From DASQPR01 sp963831705 (GTDB lineage: Bacteria > Actinomycetota > Actinomycetes > Mycobacteriales > Micromonosporaceae), in assembly GCA_963831705.1 (NCBI GenBank), contig CAWHRE010000010.1, positions 1,798,001 to 1,862,000 on the forward strand: a stretch of DNA of 64,000 bases, in the 5' to 3' direction. Position 1 is the stretch's first letter. Each line of letters opens with the position of its first letter. The position numbers and the translations under genes were made by a program. The notes below the pieces were generated by a model that searched no databases, was not told the origin of the DNA, and worked only from the letters and a program-made list of their open reading frames with translations. Below, piece by piece: positions 7,244-14,331 of this stretch.

Positions 7244-8269
7244 ATGGTGTCGGAACTCACCGCGGCTCAGGCGGCGGCCGTCGCGTACGTACGTGGTGTT
7301 GCACTCGCCGCGCCCTCCGACGACCGGCTGGGCGAACTGGCCGACGCCGAGGTGATCTGCGACGCGATTCGGCGGCACGGCCGGGTCACGCTGAACTTCC
7401 ATCCGGACCGGCTACTGGCCGACGGCCGTACGGTGGCCGAGGCGCTTGCGTCCGACGGCGTCTATCGGGCCCAGTTCGAAACCGGAATCTCCAACGGCAG
7501 CCGGACCGCGTTTCCGGGTGGCGATCGTGACGGATGGGAGCGGATGCTGTTCGGCGGCGCGTATCACGGCACCGAGGTCGTCGCCGCAGACCGGCCGAAA
7601 TACGGTGCGCTGAACCTCCTTGATCACCCGGACGGCGCGGCGCCGCGTTTCGGCTCGTGCCACGTACGCCTGCGGACACACGTCAACGATCGGACCACGT
7701 ACACGTTCGGCGATAGCCATCTCGGGCCGGCCGACATCGGGACCGCGGATGCGTTCCGGCCGATTCTCGCGGCGTTATTGGAGTCGTCGCGAAGCGGCGC
7801 CGCGCTGGGCGTACCCATAACGGATCTTGTAGACCGGTTGCGTGCGCTGAGTGCGACCGCGACCGGCGCGAACCCTGTTGTGCCGGCGGGTCGGTCCCTC
7901 GACGACTACATCGAAGCTCAGGTGCACGGCCGGATCGATCTGTTCACGGATGTCGAAGCGATCGTGCTCGATCCATCATTCCGTGGTACGTCGACCGATC
8001 GGCTGCTCAGTGGGGTCGGAGTGCCGCTGGAATGGCACGCCGGCTTCGTGCTCGACGCCGGTGAGGTACCGGCCGATTTTCGGGTGCCGGAGATGCCGGC
8101 GTTCGCAGCGGCCGTGGCGAAGCACCTGGACACGAACGGGCGCATCGATGCGGCGATCGTCGGGATGGCGGCGGCCGAGAACTGGTCCGATTGGGGCGAC
8201 GAAGATGAAACGCGGCAGCTGATCAAGTATTTGTGGCACATCCTGGTCGCGTACGGTCGTCCGGCATAA
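7244..8269 (+). CDS. DUF3626 family protein
   Basis: The 341-residue protein matches the DUF3626 pattern: an N-terminal helical segment, HGRVTLNFHPDRLLADGRTVAEAL, QFETGISNGSRTAFPGGDRDGWERMLFGG and KYGALNLLDHPDGAAPRFGSCHVRL. The biochemical function is unknown; some members occur as stand-alone toxin-like or metabolic proteins, but I cannot assign one. It has no signal peptide or membrane segment. ATG 7244 is 19 bases after the last degenerate repeat unit, so the repeat array must lie in or next to its promoter. A bidirectional hairpin follows. Confidence 0.75.
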   Translation: MVSELTAAQAAAVAYVRGVALAAPSDDRLGELADAEVICDAIRRHGRVTLNFHPDRLLADGRTVAEALASDGVYRAQFETGISNGSRTAFPGGDRDGWERMLFGGAYHGTEVVAADRPKYGALNLLDHPDGAAPRFGSCHVRLRTHVNDRTTYTFGDSHLGPADIGTADAFRPILAALLESSRSGAALGVPITDLVDRLRALSATATGANPVVPAGRSLDDYIEAQVHGRIDLFTDVEAIVLDPSFRGTSTDRLLSGVGVPLEWHAGFVLDAGEVPADFRVPEMPAFAAAVAKHLDTNGRIDAAIVGMAAAENWSDWGDEDETRQLIKYLWHILVAYGRPA

Positions 8270-8274
8270 CGAAA

Positions 8275-8304
8275 CGGGCGGCTCTCCGTGAGGAGAACCG
8301 CCCG
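8275..8304. terminator. Bidirectional terminator between DUF3626 and NlpC/P60 genes
   Basis: A 13-base stem with one mismatch (CGGGCGGCTCTCC against GGAGAACCGCCCG) and a 4-base loop sits between convergent genes ending at 8269 and 8320. Confidence 0.75.
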
Positions 8305-8319
8305 CCGCAAACTGGTGGA

Positions 8320-9297
8320 TCAGGGTCGAACCGCGCCGTTGGGTCCGGATCCGGAGAAGACTTTTCGCATCGTGATCTGTTCGCCGGTCGCCGGTGCGCT
8401 GACCACCCAGCCGTTGCCGACGTAGATCGTCACGTGGGAGACCGGGTGGTAGTAGAAGACCAGGTCACCCGGCTTGAGGTTCTTGTACGCGACTTCCGGG
8501 AAATCGTGCGACTGCTGGATCGCGCTGTGCGGCATGGATACGCCCTGCGTACGCCAGGAAGCCAATGTAAGTCCGGAGCAGTCGAACGTGTTGGGGCCGT
8601 CGGCATCCCAGACGTACCACTTACCGAGCTGACTGCAGGCGAAGCGAGCGGCCTTGCTGCCCGGGTCACCGGTGTAGACCTGCGGGCAGGCCACCGGCTG
8701 CACCGCAGCTTGCTTGTAGCCGGCCGCGAGGCGCTGCTTGTCCAACGCGTCGATCTGCTTCTGCAGCCCGGCCTTCTGGGCGTCGAGCGCGACCTGCTGC
8801 TGTTGTAGCGAAACGACCAGCGCGTTGACCGGTGCGGCCTGCTTCTCGTACGAGTCACGCAACGCGACCGCTTGGGAGACCTCGGTCTGCTGCTGGTTGG
8901 CGATCGCTTCGACCTCGCCGAGCACGTTCAGGGCCGATGTGGACGAACCATCGGTCAGCAGCATGGTCATCGTGCGGGACGGTCCGGCCTGGTAGACCTG
9001 CGCGGCAATGGCACCGACGCGGGCCAGCTTGACCTGAACGGCGAGCGCGAGCGGGGCGATCTTCGCTTGTAACGCGGCGGCCTTTGCCTGCTGCTGCTGA
9101 AGCTTTTCGTGAACCGCATCCCAATTCTCGAGCGCCGGTTCGAGGGCTGCCCATTTCGCATCGATCTGATTTTCGATGGAACTCGCCGATGGATCTGCCT
9201 GTGCCGGGTTGACGTTGCCGAGCAACAGCCCGGATGTCACCACAAAAGTCAACAGCACAGCGCGCCATCGAGTGGATCTCAGGGCTCGAATAGCCAC
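8320..9297 (-). CDS. Secreted NlpC/P60 peptidoglycan hydrolase with coiled coil (1)
   Basis: From GTG 9297 the product is 325 residues. It has a signal peptide (RWRAVLLTFVVTSGLLLG... ending near AQA), a long Gln/Ala/Leu-rich coiled coil (about 40-205) of the PcsB/RipA type, and a C-terminal NlpC/P60 domain with catalytic Cys in FDCSGLT and His in SHVTIYVG. It should cleave peptide stems of peptidoglycan, the coiled coil regulating activity. The frame continues upstream through the riboswitch to 9405, but AAGGAG 10 bases before GTG 9297 and the signal peptide fix the start. It is a paralogue of the gene at 10539-11600 and is controlled by the c-di-AMP riboswitch in its leader. Confidence 0.92.
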   Translation of the reverse strand: MAIRALRSTRWRAVLLTFVVTSGLLLGNVNPAQADPSASSIENQIDAKWAALEPALENWDAVHEKLQQQQAKAAALQAKIAPLALAVQVKLARVGAIAAQVYQAGPSRTMTMLLTDGSSTSALNVLGEVEAIANQQQTEVSQAVALRDSYEKQAAPVNALVVSLQQQQVALDAQKAGLQKQIDALDKQRLAAGYKQAAVQPVACPQVYTGDPGSKAARFACSQLGKWYVWDADGPNTFDCSGLTLASWRTQGVSMPHSAIQQSHDFPEVAYKNLKPGDLVFYYHPVSHVTIYVGNGWVVSAPATGEQITMRKVFSGSGPNGAVRP

Positions 9298-9322
9298 TGG
9301 TGAAGCACTCCTTCTCCCACGT

Positions 9323-9450
9323 CCGCCTACCGAGTTAGCTGACGGGTTCGGGTGGGAAGTGCACCCTACCGCGGCCTGCTGTGAAGCTGGCACCTGCGGA
9401 TTCACCCCGGTGTTGCGGTGGTTCCCCGGTTCGTTCGCACGATTAGGCGG
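9323..9450 (-). ncRNA. ydaO/yuaA-type c-di-AMP riboswitch (1)
   Basis: Read on the minus strand, the leader shows the conserved blocks of the cyclic di-AMP riboswitch in order: AACCGGGGAACCA, GGGGTGAAT, GGTAGGGTGCACTTCCC, CCCGAACCCGTCAGCTAACTC. Terminal CCGCCTA / TAGGCGG strands (9444-9450 and 9323-9329) close the element. In actinobacteria this class commonly precedes cell-wall hydrolase genes, and c-di-AMP binding usually turns expression off. It ends about 25 bases before the GTG start. Confidence 0.92.
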
Positions 9451-9505
9451 TCGCCCGAGGCCAATCCCTCATAGATCAGCCGGATAACTCGGGTGACAGA
9501 TGACT

Positions 9506-9534
9506 ACGGTAAGCAAGCCTGATCGTCTAAGCAA
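9506..9534 (-). promoter_or_regulatory. Candidate promoter upstream of riboswitch 1
   Basis: On the minus strand TTGCTT (9534-9529) and TACCGT (9511-9506) are 17 bases apart, about 55 bases upstream of the riboswitch. The position fits, but the match is only moderate. Confidence 0.35.
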
Positions 9535-9593
9535 GTTTTGCGAATACTTAGTACTAATCGGATTCACCTCCTGACAGAGCGTCACCTATGACG

Positions 9594-10298
9594 TCATGAA
9601 CCGACGGTGACCCAGGCGTCGTCCAGCTCGCCGTTGAATTGGTCATTGTTGGTACTCGTACCTTTTCCACCGATCCGCAACTCGTCCGAATTGCTGACTA
9701 CCAAGGCATTCGGCACGTTCCGCTTGCCGCGTACGGTTCCGTCGACGGTAATCGACAGGACGCCGCCATGCAGATCGCATGAGATCGAATGCCACGCTCC
9801 GTCATCGATTGCAACCGACGATTTCGCGAGATAGATCGTCGAGCTCGAGACACCGACGACTGCACAACTGGGCAAGCCCTTCTGCACGATGTTCTGGCCG
9901 TCGCTGGCCTGGTCGCTGCGCATCTTGACCGTCGCGCCGCAGCGGATCCGGCCGCTGCCCGGATTGAGGTGGCTCACGTCGCCGTTCGTCTCCAGAATCA
10001 CCCGAGGACATGACGCACTCTCTGGATGGGCGCAGAGTGCCGGAAAACCGATTGCGTCGCCGGTGCCGTGTTTGGTCGTACGCAGGGTGCCACCGGCCGC
10101 TGATTTGACGCTCAGAGGCGGCGAGCCATGCAGGCCCGCGGCGAGATCGTCGGCGCCGCGGTTGAAGCCGTACGTGACGCTGTAGGCGGTGCTGGTGGCG
10201 GGCGAATGCTTTGTCACCGGCGTGGGCTTCGTCGTGGGCTTCGTCGTAGGGCGGGCTGACGTTGCCAGCGGGACTGGCACGCCGGCTCGCCGACCCAA
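9594..10298 (-). CDS. LamG/concanavalin-like jelly-roll protein, N-terminus uncertain
   Basis: Residues ~40-234 read as a LamG-like beta-sandwich: YGFNRGADDLAAGLHG, DDGAWHSISCDLHGGVLSITVDG and a closing NGELDDAWVTVG. Four or more Cys and the preceding Thr/Pro/Lys linker (TTKPTTKPTPVTK) suggest an extracellular protein. The only start in frame is TTG 10298, with no clear ribosome site, and no signal peptide lies in this frame or in an obvious overlapping frame. The N-terminus may therefore be lost or frameshifted. Carbohydrate or surface binding is an inference from the fold. It lies between the two NlpC/P60 genes on the same strand. Confidence 0.6.
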   Translation of the reverse strand: MGRRAGVPVPLATSARPTTKPTTKPTPVTKHSPATSTAYSVTYGFNRGADDLAAGLHGSPPLSVKSAAGGTLRTTKHGTGDAIGFPALCAHPESASCPRVILETNGDVSHLNPGSGRIRCGATVKMRSDQASDGQNIVQKGLPSCAVVGVSSSTIYLAKSSVAIDDGAWHSISCDLHGGVLSITVDGTVRGKRNVPNALVVSNSDELRIGGKGTSTNNDQFNGELDDAWVTVGS

Positions 10299-10487
10299 AG
10301 TACGAGTGACGACGGAAAATCGAACGAGTTTCGGCCGTCGCCGGTGAGGACAAACGCGAACGGTCGTACGCCGGAACGAGCCGCGCCGTGAGGGCGGACG
10401 TGCGGAACTCCGTTGGTGTGTTGGCCCATAACAGTGTCCATTGTGCCTTTTTGGGCAAAAGGTGCAAGTACCGCAAGGCTGGCATGG

Positions 10488-10520
10488 CGAAGGCCGCGGA
10501 CATCACGTCCGCGGCCTTCG
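10488..10520 (-). terminator. Terminator of the second NlpC/P60 gene
   Basis: A perfect 14-bp stem (10488-10501 with 10507-10520) and a 5-base loop lie 19 bases downstream of the stop at 10539 on the minus strand. Confidence 0.8.
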
Positions 10521-10538
10521 TCGAAGGATCTTTCGTAC

Positions 10539-11600
10539 CTAAGCGGGTCGACCCCATCCGGTCGGTGATCCGATCGGCGATACCTCAAGCGGAGCTCCGG
10601 TATGCGCCGCCTGCGCGATCATGCCGTCGCCGATGTACATCGCCACGTGCGTGTGGTGCGAGTAATAGAAGATCAGGTCGCCGGTACGAAGTTGTGACAT
10701 CGATGTTGACGTCCACTTCCTCCCGTTCGTCTCGGACCATTGGTCGCCCGTGAAGTGGTCAAGTGACACACCGGCGGCGGCCCATGCCGTCATCGTGAGA
10801 CCCGAGCAGTCGTAGTTGTTCGGGTGGCTGGAGTTCGGTGCGGTCAGGATGTACCAGACGAATGACGGCGACTTGTTCGGCTGCCAGAGCAGCGAGCACG
10901 CCTTCTTGGCCGCGATTGCGCCCTTGCCGCTGCCCGCCACCCGCGGACACGGCCCGTTCGCCATGATCTGCGCTTCGGTGAAGTTCTTGCCCTTGACGCT
11001 GCCACCGGGGCCGCTGCCCTGGAGGCTGTTCAGTTGGGCGAGACCAACTTCCATCTTCTTCTTGCTGGCCGCGAGCGAGGCGACCAACTGCTGGTCCTTC
11101 GCAACGAGCTTGTCCTGCGCGTCCTTCTTCGTCTTGTACTGCGAAACCAGCTTGACCGCGCCGTCGATCTTCGCCTTCTGGCCGCGTGCCATCTCGTTGA
11201 GATCACCGAGTTCGTCGAGGACGGTATTGGTGTCGGTCGAGTTCATCAGCGCCTGCAGCGTGTGGTGCGTCTGGCCGGCGGATTGGTACAGCGCCGTAGC
11301 GATCGTGCTGAGGCTCGAGTCGGCGAGGTTCGCCTGGAGCTGTAGCGGTGCCATCTGCGCGGCGAGCGATGCCTGCAACTTCTGATCGGCGGTCAACCGG
11401 ACCTGCGCCTCGTTGTACTGCTCGGCATAGACCTCAAGTTGCTGGTTGTCCGCGTCGATTTGCTGCTGCGTACTCGGCTTTGCCGAGGCGGGCAGCGCCG
11501 GGCCGACGATGGCGCCGAGCGCGAGCGACAGCGAAGCGATGAGTATCGCGCCGCGTCGTAGATATCGGGCGGTTCGTGGTGGCAACGGGGGAATGGCCAC
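10539..11600 (-). CDS. Secreted NlpC/P60 peptidoglycan hydrolase with coiled coil (2)
   Basis: The 353-residue protein has a signal peptide (residues ~15-40, ending ALPASA), a coiled-coil region (about 45-200) and a C-terminal NlpC/P60 domain with the Cys in YDCSGLT and the His in HTHVAMYIGDG. It should be an endopeptidase acting on peptidoglycan stem peptides during growth or division. GTG 11600 is supported by AAGGAG 10 bases upstream, the same spacing as in the paralogue at 9297. It has its own c-di-AMP riboswitch and terminator, so it is a separate transcription unit from its paralogue. Confidence 0.92.
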   Translation of the reverse strand: MAIPPLPPRTARYLRRGAILIASLSLALGAIVGPALPASAKPSTQQQIDADNQQLEVYAEQYNEAQVRLTADQKLQASLAAQMAPLQLQANLADSSLSTIATALYQSAGQTHHTLQALMNSTDTNTVLDELGDLNEMARGQKAKIDGAVKLVSQYKTKKDAQDKLVAKDQQLVASLAASKKKMEVGLAQLNSLQGSGPGGSVKGKNFTEAQIMANGPCPRVAGSGKGAIAAKKACSLLWQPNKSPSFVWYILTAPNSSHPNNYDCSGLTMTAWAAAGVSLDHFTGDQWSETNGRKWTSTSMSQLRTGDLIFYYSHHTHVAMYIGDGMIAQAAHTGAPLEVSPIGSPTGWGRPA

Positions 11601-11622
11601 GATCCAGCGACTCCTTCTTCCA

Positions 11623-11761
11623 TCCGCCGACCGGGTTAGCTGACGGATTCGGGCGGGAAGTTCGCCCTACCGCAGTGCCAAGAGTTGATCAGGCACTGCC
11701 GATTCACCCCAGATAACGCATGGTTCCCCGGTTCGCAAATTGCGCGATTTGGCAGCGCCGG
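11623..11761 (-). ncRNA. ydaO/yuaA-type c-di-AMP riboswitch (2)
   Basis: The minus-strand leader repeats the conserved order AACCGGGGAACCA, GGGGTGAATCG, GGTAGGGCGAACTTCCC, GAATCCGTCAGCTAACCC, ending about 22 bases before the GTG start of the second NlpC/P60 gene. It shares the core with riboswitch 1 but differs in the variable stem (GGCACTG/CAGTGCC-type helix). The remaining 11762-11918 shows no gene. Confidence 0.92.
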
Positions 11762-11918
11762 ATTCGTGACAGTCGGGATGACTATCAACACCGAATGCCG
11801 ACGGAATTTCACCTTAGGGAAGCGAATGCAGTGCGGCAAGACAACACGCCCCCACACTTCGTAACGCTATGGGATATGCACAGAGAGTAGGTAAGTACAA
11901 ATAGGACAATTGCCAGCT

Positions 11919-12920
11919 TTAGGTGCCGACAACTGCCTTCAAAACGTCCGCCAGCGTGAGAACCCCGTCGACCGTACGGCCGTCGCTGACCAACACGATG
12001 TGACGTCGTTCACGACGCATCGCGATCAGGGCTTCTGCTAACGGGCGGTCCGGTCGGAGCACCGGAAGTTCGCGGATCGTGGCTTCGCTGATCGGTGCCC
12101 TCCGCGCCGGTCCGACAATGCCAATCACGTCCTTGACGTGCACGAATCCGATCACTCGGCGGGACTGTCGATCGACCACCGGGAACCGTGAACGACCGGT
12201 ACGGCTGGCCAAGACCTCCAACGCCGCGGGCGACACGTCGTCACCCACCGTGGTCACGCTGGCCCACGGAAGCGTCACATCGGCGACCGTACGGGCGTGC
12301 AGTGCGAGCGCTCCACTGATTCGCGCATGCTCATCGGAGTCGAGCAATCCTTCGACCCGCGATTCCGCGACAAGATTTGCCAATTCGGTCGTTGTGTAGA
12401 CCGTCTTTACCGAGTCAGTCGCTTCAACGTGCCAGATACGAAGCACTTGGCGGGACGCCCACTTAACCGCGACAAGAATCGGCTTTGTCGCGATACAAAA
12501 GCCCAACATCGGCGGTCCGAGCCACACCACGGCCCGTTCCGGCCCGGCCAACGTCAGGTTCTTCGGGATCATCTCGCCGAAGACCGTGTGCGCGAACATG
12601 ACGATCAGCAGCGCCAGAACGAACGCGACCACGGTCACCGCGCCCTGGTGCAGCCCGAACGCGTGGAACGGCCGCTCGAGCAGGTGCGACAGGCTGGGCT
12701 CGGCGAGCGCTCCCAATCCGAGCGAGCAGATCGTGACACCGAGCTGGGATCCGGCGATCATCAACGGAATCTGGCTCATCGCCTTCAACGCCATCTGCGC
12801 GAAGCGTGAGGTCGACGCCATCGGTTCCAGCACGGTCCGGCGTGATGAGATCAGCGAGAACTCGGCCGCCACGAAGAACGCGTTACCAGCGAGCAGCAGG
12901 ATGACGTAGAGGAGGGTCAT
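11919..12920 (-). CDS. CNNM/CorC-family membrane protein (DUF21-CBS), distal gene
   Basis: The 333-residue protein has an N-terminal CNNM (DUF21) transmembrane domain (AGNAFFVAAEFSLISSRR, then helices to about residue 155) and a tandem CBS pair (about 195-330). Family members are implicated in Mg2+/Co2+ transport or resistance, and the CBS pair usually binds ATP. It lacks the C-terminal CorC_HlyC domain present in the gene before it. ATG 12920 overlaps the upstream stop in an ATGA, so the two are translationally coupled and may act together. Confidence 0.85.
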   Translation of the reverse strand: MTLLYVILLLAGNAFFVAAEFSLISSRRTVLEPMASTSRFAQMALKAMSQIPLMIAGSQLGVTICSLGLGALAEPSLSHLLERPFHAFGLHQGAVTVVAFVLALLIVMFAHTVFGEMIPKNLTLAGPERAVVWLGPPMLGFCIATKPILVAVKWASRQVLRIWHVEATDSVKTVYTTTELANLVAESRVEGLLDSDEHARISGALALHARTVADVTLPWASVTTVGDDVSPAALEVLASRTGRSRFPVVDRQSRRVIGFVHVKDVIGIVGPARRAPISEATIRELPVLRPDRPLAEALIAMRRERRHIVLVSDGRTVDGVLTLADVLKAVVGT

Positions 12921-14263
12921 GACGACGGCGTCCCCTCGTCCGGAGCGGTACGGGCGACGCGGACCTGTTCCACCCGGTGCCGCTCGACTTCGACGACGGT
13001 GAACTCCCAGCCCGGCACGATCACCGAATCGCCGGCGACCGGGATCCGGCCAAGCTCGGACATCAAATAGCCGGCCAACGTCTCGTATGGGCCGTCCGGC
13101 AGGGCGAAACCGGTCTGCTCGGCCAGTTCGTCTTCGCGCAGAACGCCGTCCACCAGAACATCTCCGCTGCCCGGGACGATCAGATGCTCGGAGACGATCT
13201 CGATCTCTCCTTCGCCACCGGGATCGTGCTCGTCCGCGATCTCGCCGACCAACTCCTCGACGAGGTCCTCGACGGTCACGACACCGTCGGTTCCGCCGTA
13301 CTCGTCGACGACGATCGCCATGTTGGCCTTTCCGGCTTCGAGCATCGCGAGCACTTCGTCCAGGCCCAAACTCTCCGGTACCAGGATCGGTTCGCGCGCG
13401 ATCACGGTGACCAACGTGGCGGCGCGCCGGGCAGGTGGAATGCCGAGGGCATCCGTGACGCCGGCTACGCCGACGATGTGGTCGAGCGTGCCGTCGTATA
13501 CCGGGAAGCGGCTGTGGCCGGATTCGCGCGCCATGTCGAGCAGCGTGGAGACCATCGCGTCGAGCGGCAGGCCGAATACGTCAACCCGCGGCGTCATCGC
13601 TTCGGCGGCTCGCTTGTCGCCGAAGCGGATCGTCCGGCGAAGCAGTACTGCGGTGTCCTCGGGAATTGCGCCGGCGCGTGCCGAGATCGCGGCGAGCAGA
13701 CCAAGTTCCTCGGGCGAACGTGCGCTCGCGAGCTCCTCCTGCGGCTCTACGCCGAGCCGGCGGACGACGAAGTTGGCCGTACCGTTGAGGGCTGTGATGA
13801 TCCAGCTGGCCAGCTTCGCGAACTGCGCGAGTGGACCAGCCGTCGCTCGGATCAGCGGCTCGGGGCGTGCCAGCGCGGCGTTCTTCGGCACCAGTTCGCC
13901 GAACAGCATCGACAGGATGGTCGCGATCGCGAGCGCGATCACGTGGATCAGTGCCTCGCTGTGCTCGCCCGCCCACGGCCCGATCAGCGGCCGGATCAGA
14001 TGCGCGAACGCCGGCGCCGCGATATAGCCGGTGAGCAGCGCGGCCATCGTGATGCCCAGTTGAGCCGCGGACAGCTGGAACGACAGTTGGTGCAGCGATC
14101 GCCGGACCAGCTTCGCGGTCCGGTCGCCCGCCTTGGCTTCCTGGTCGATCGTCGCCCGATCGACCGTGACCAGCGAGAATTCGGCCACGACGAAGAACGC
14201 GTTGATAGCCGTCAGCAGCACGAAGGCGATCAGTGGTGCGACGACGGTCAGTGCGGCGTTGAT
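12917..14263 (-). CDS. CNNM/CorC-family membrane protein with CorC_HlyC domain; start ambiguous
   Basis: The product has a CNNM domain (LLTAINAFFVVAEFSLVTVDRA), a CBS pair with MTPRVDVFGL and the DEYGGTDGVVTVEDLVEELVGEI block, and a C-terminal CorC_HlyC domain. It is a probable divalent-cation (Mg2+/Co2+) transporter or efflux factor. The frame is open far upstream into the Fe-S gene, but no ATG, GTG or TTG lies near the expected N-terminus. GAGGTGAG is followed 6 bases later by ATC at 14263, which I take as a possible non-standard start; CTG 14251 is an alternative. It is coupled to the smaller CNNM gene downstream. Confidence 0.82.
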   Translation of the reverse strand: MNAALTVVAPLIAFVLLTAINAFFVVAEFSLVTVDRATIDQEAKAGDRTAKLVRRSLHQLSFQLSAAQLGITMAALLTGYIAAPAFAHLIRPLIGPWAGEHSEALIHVIALAIATILSMLFGELVPKNAALARPEPLIRATAGPLAQFAKLASWIITALNGTANFVVRRLGVEPQEELASARSPEELGLLAAISARAGAIPEDTAVLLRRTIRFGDKRAAEAMTPRVDVFGLPLDAMVSTLLDMARESGHSRFPVYDGTLDHIVGVAGVTDALGIPPARRAATLVTVIAREPILVPESLGLDEVLAMLEAGKANMAIVVDEYGGTDGVVTVEDLVEELVGEIADEHDPGGEGEIEIVSEHLIVPGSGDVLVDGVLREDELAEQTGFALPDGPYETLAGYLMSELGRIPVAGDSVIVPGWEFTVVEVERHRVEQVRVARTAPDEGTPSS

Positions 14264-14331
14264 GGTTGGCTCACCTCGGCCACTATTGTGCCCGATCGGA
14301 TCAAGCGTGAGCTTGCCGGGACCGAAAACCT

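Noticed and set aside
9481..9575. Possible 32-codon leader ORF upstream of riboswitch 1
   Set aside because: AGGAGG abuts its GTG with no spacer and the peptide has no recognisable features; more likely promoter/leader sequence.
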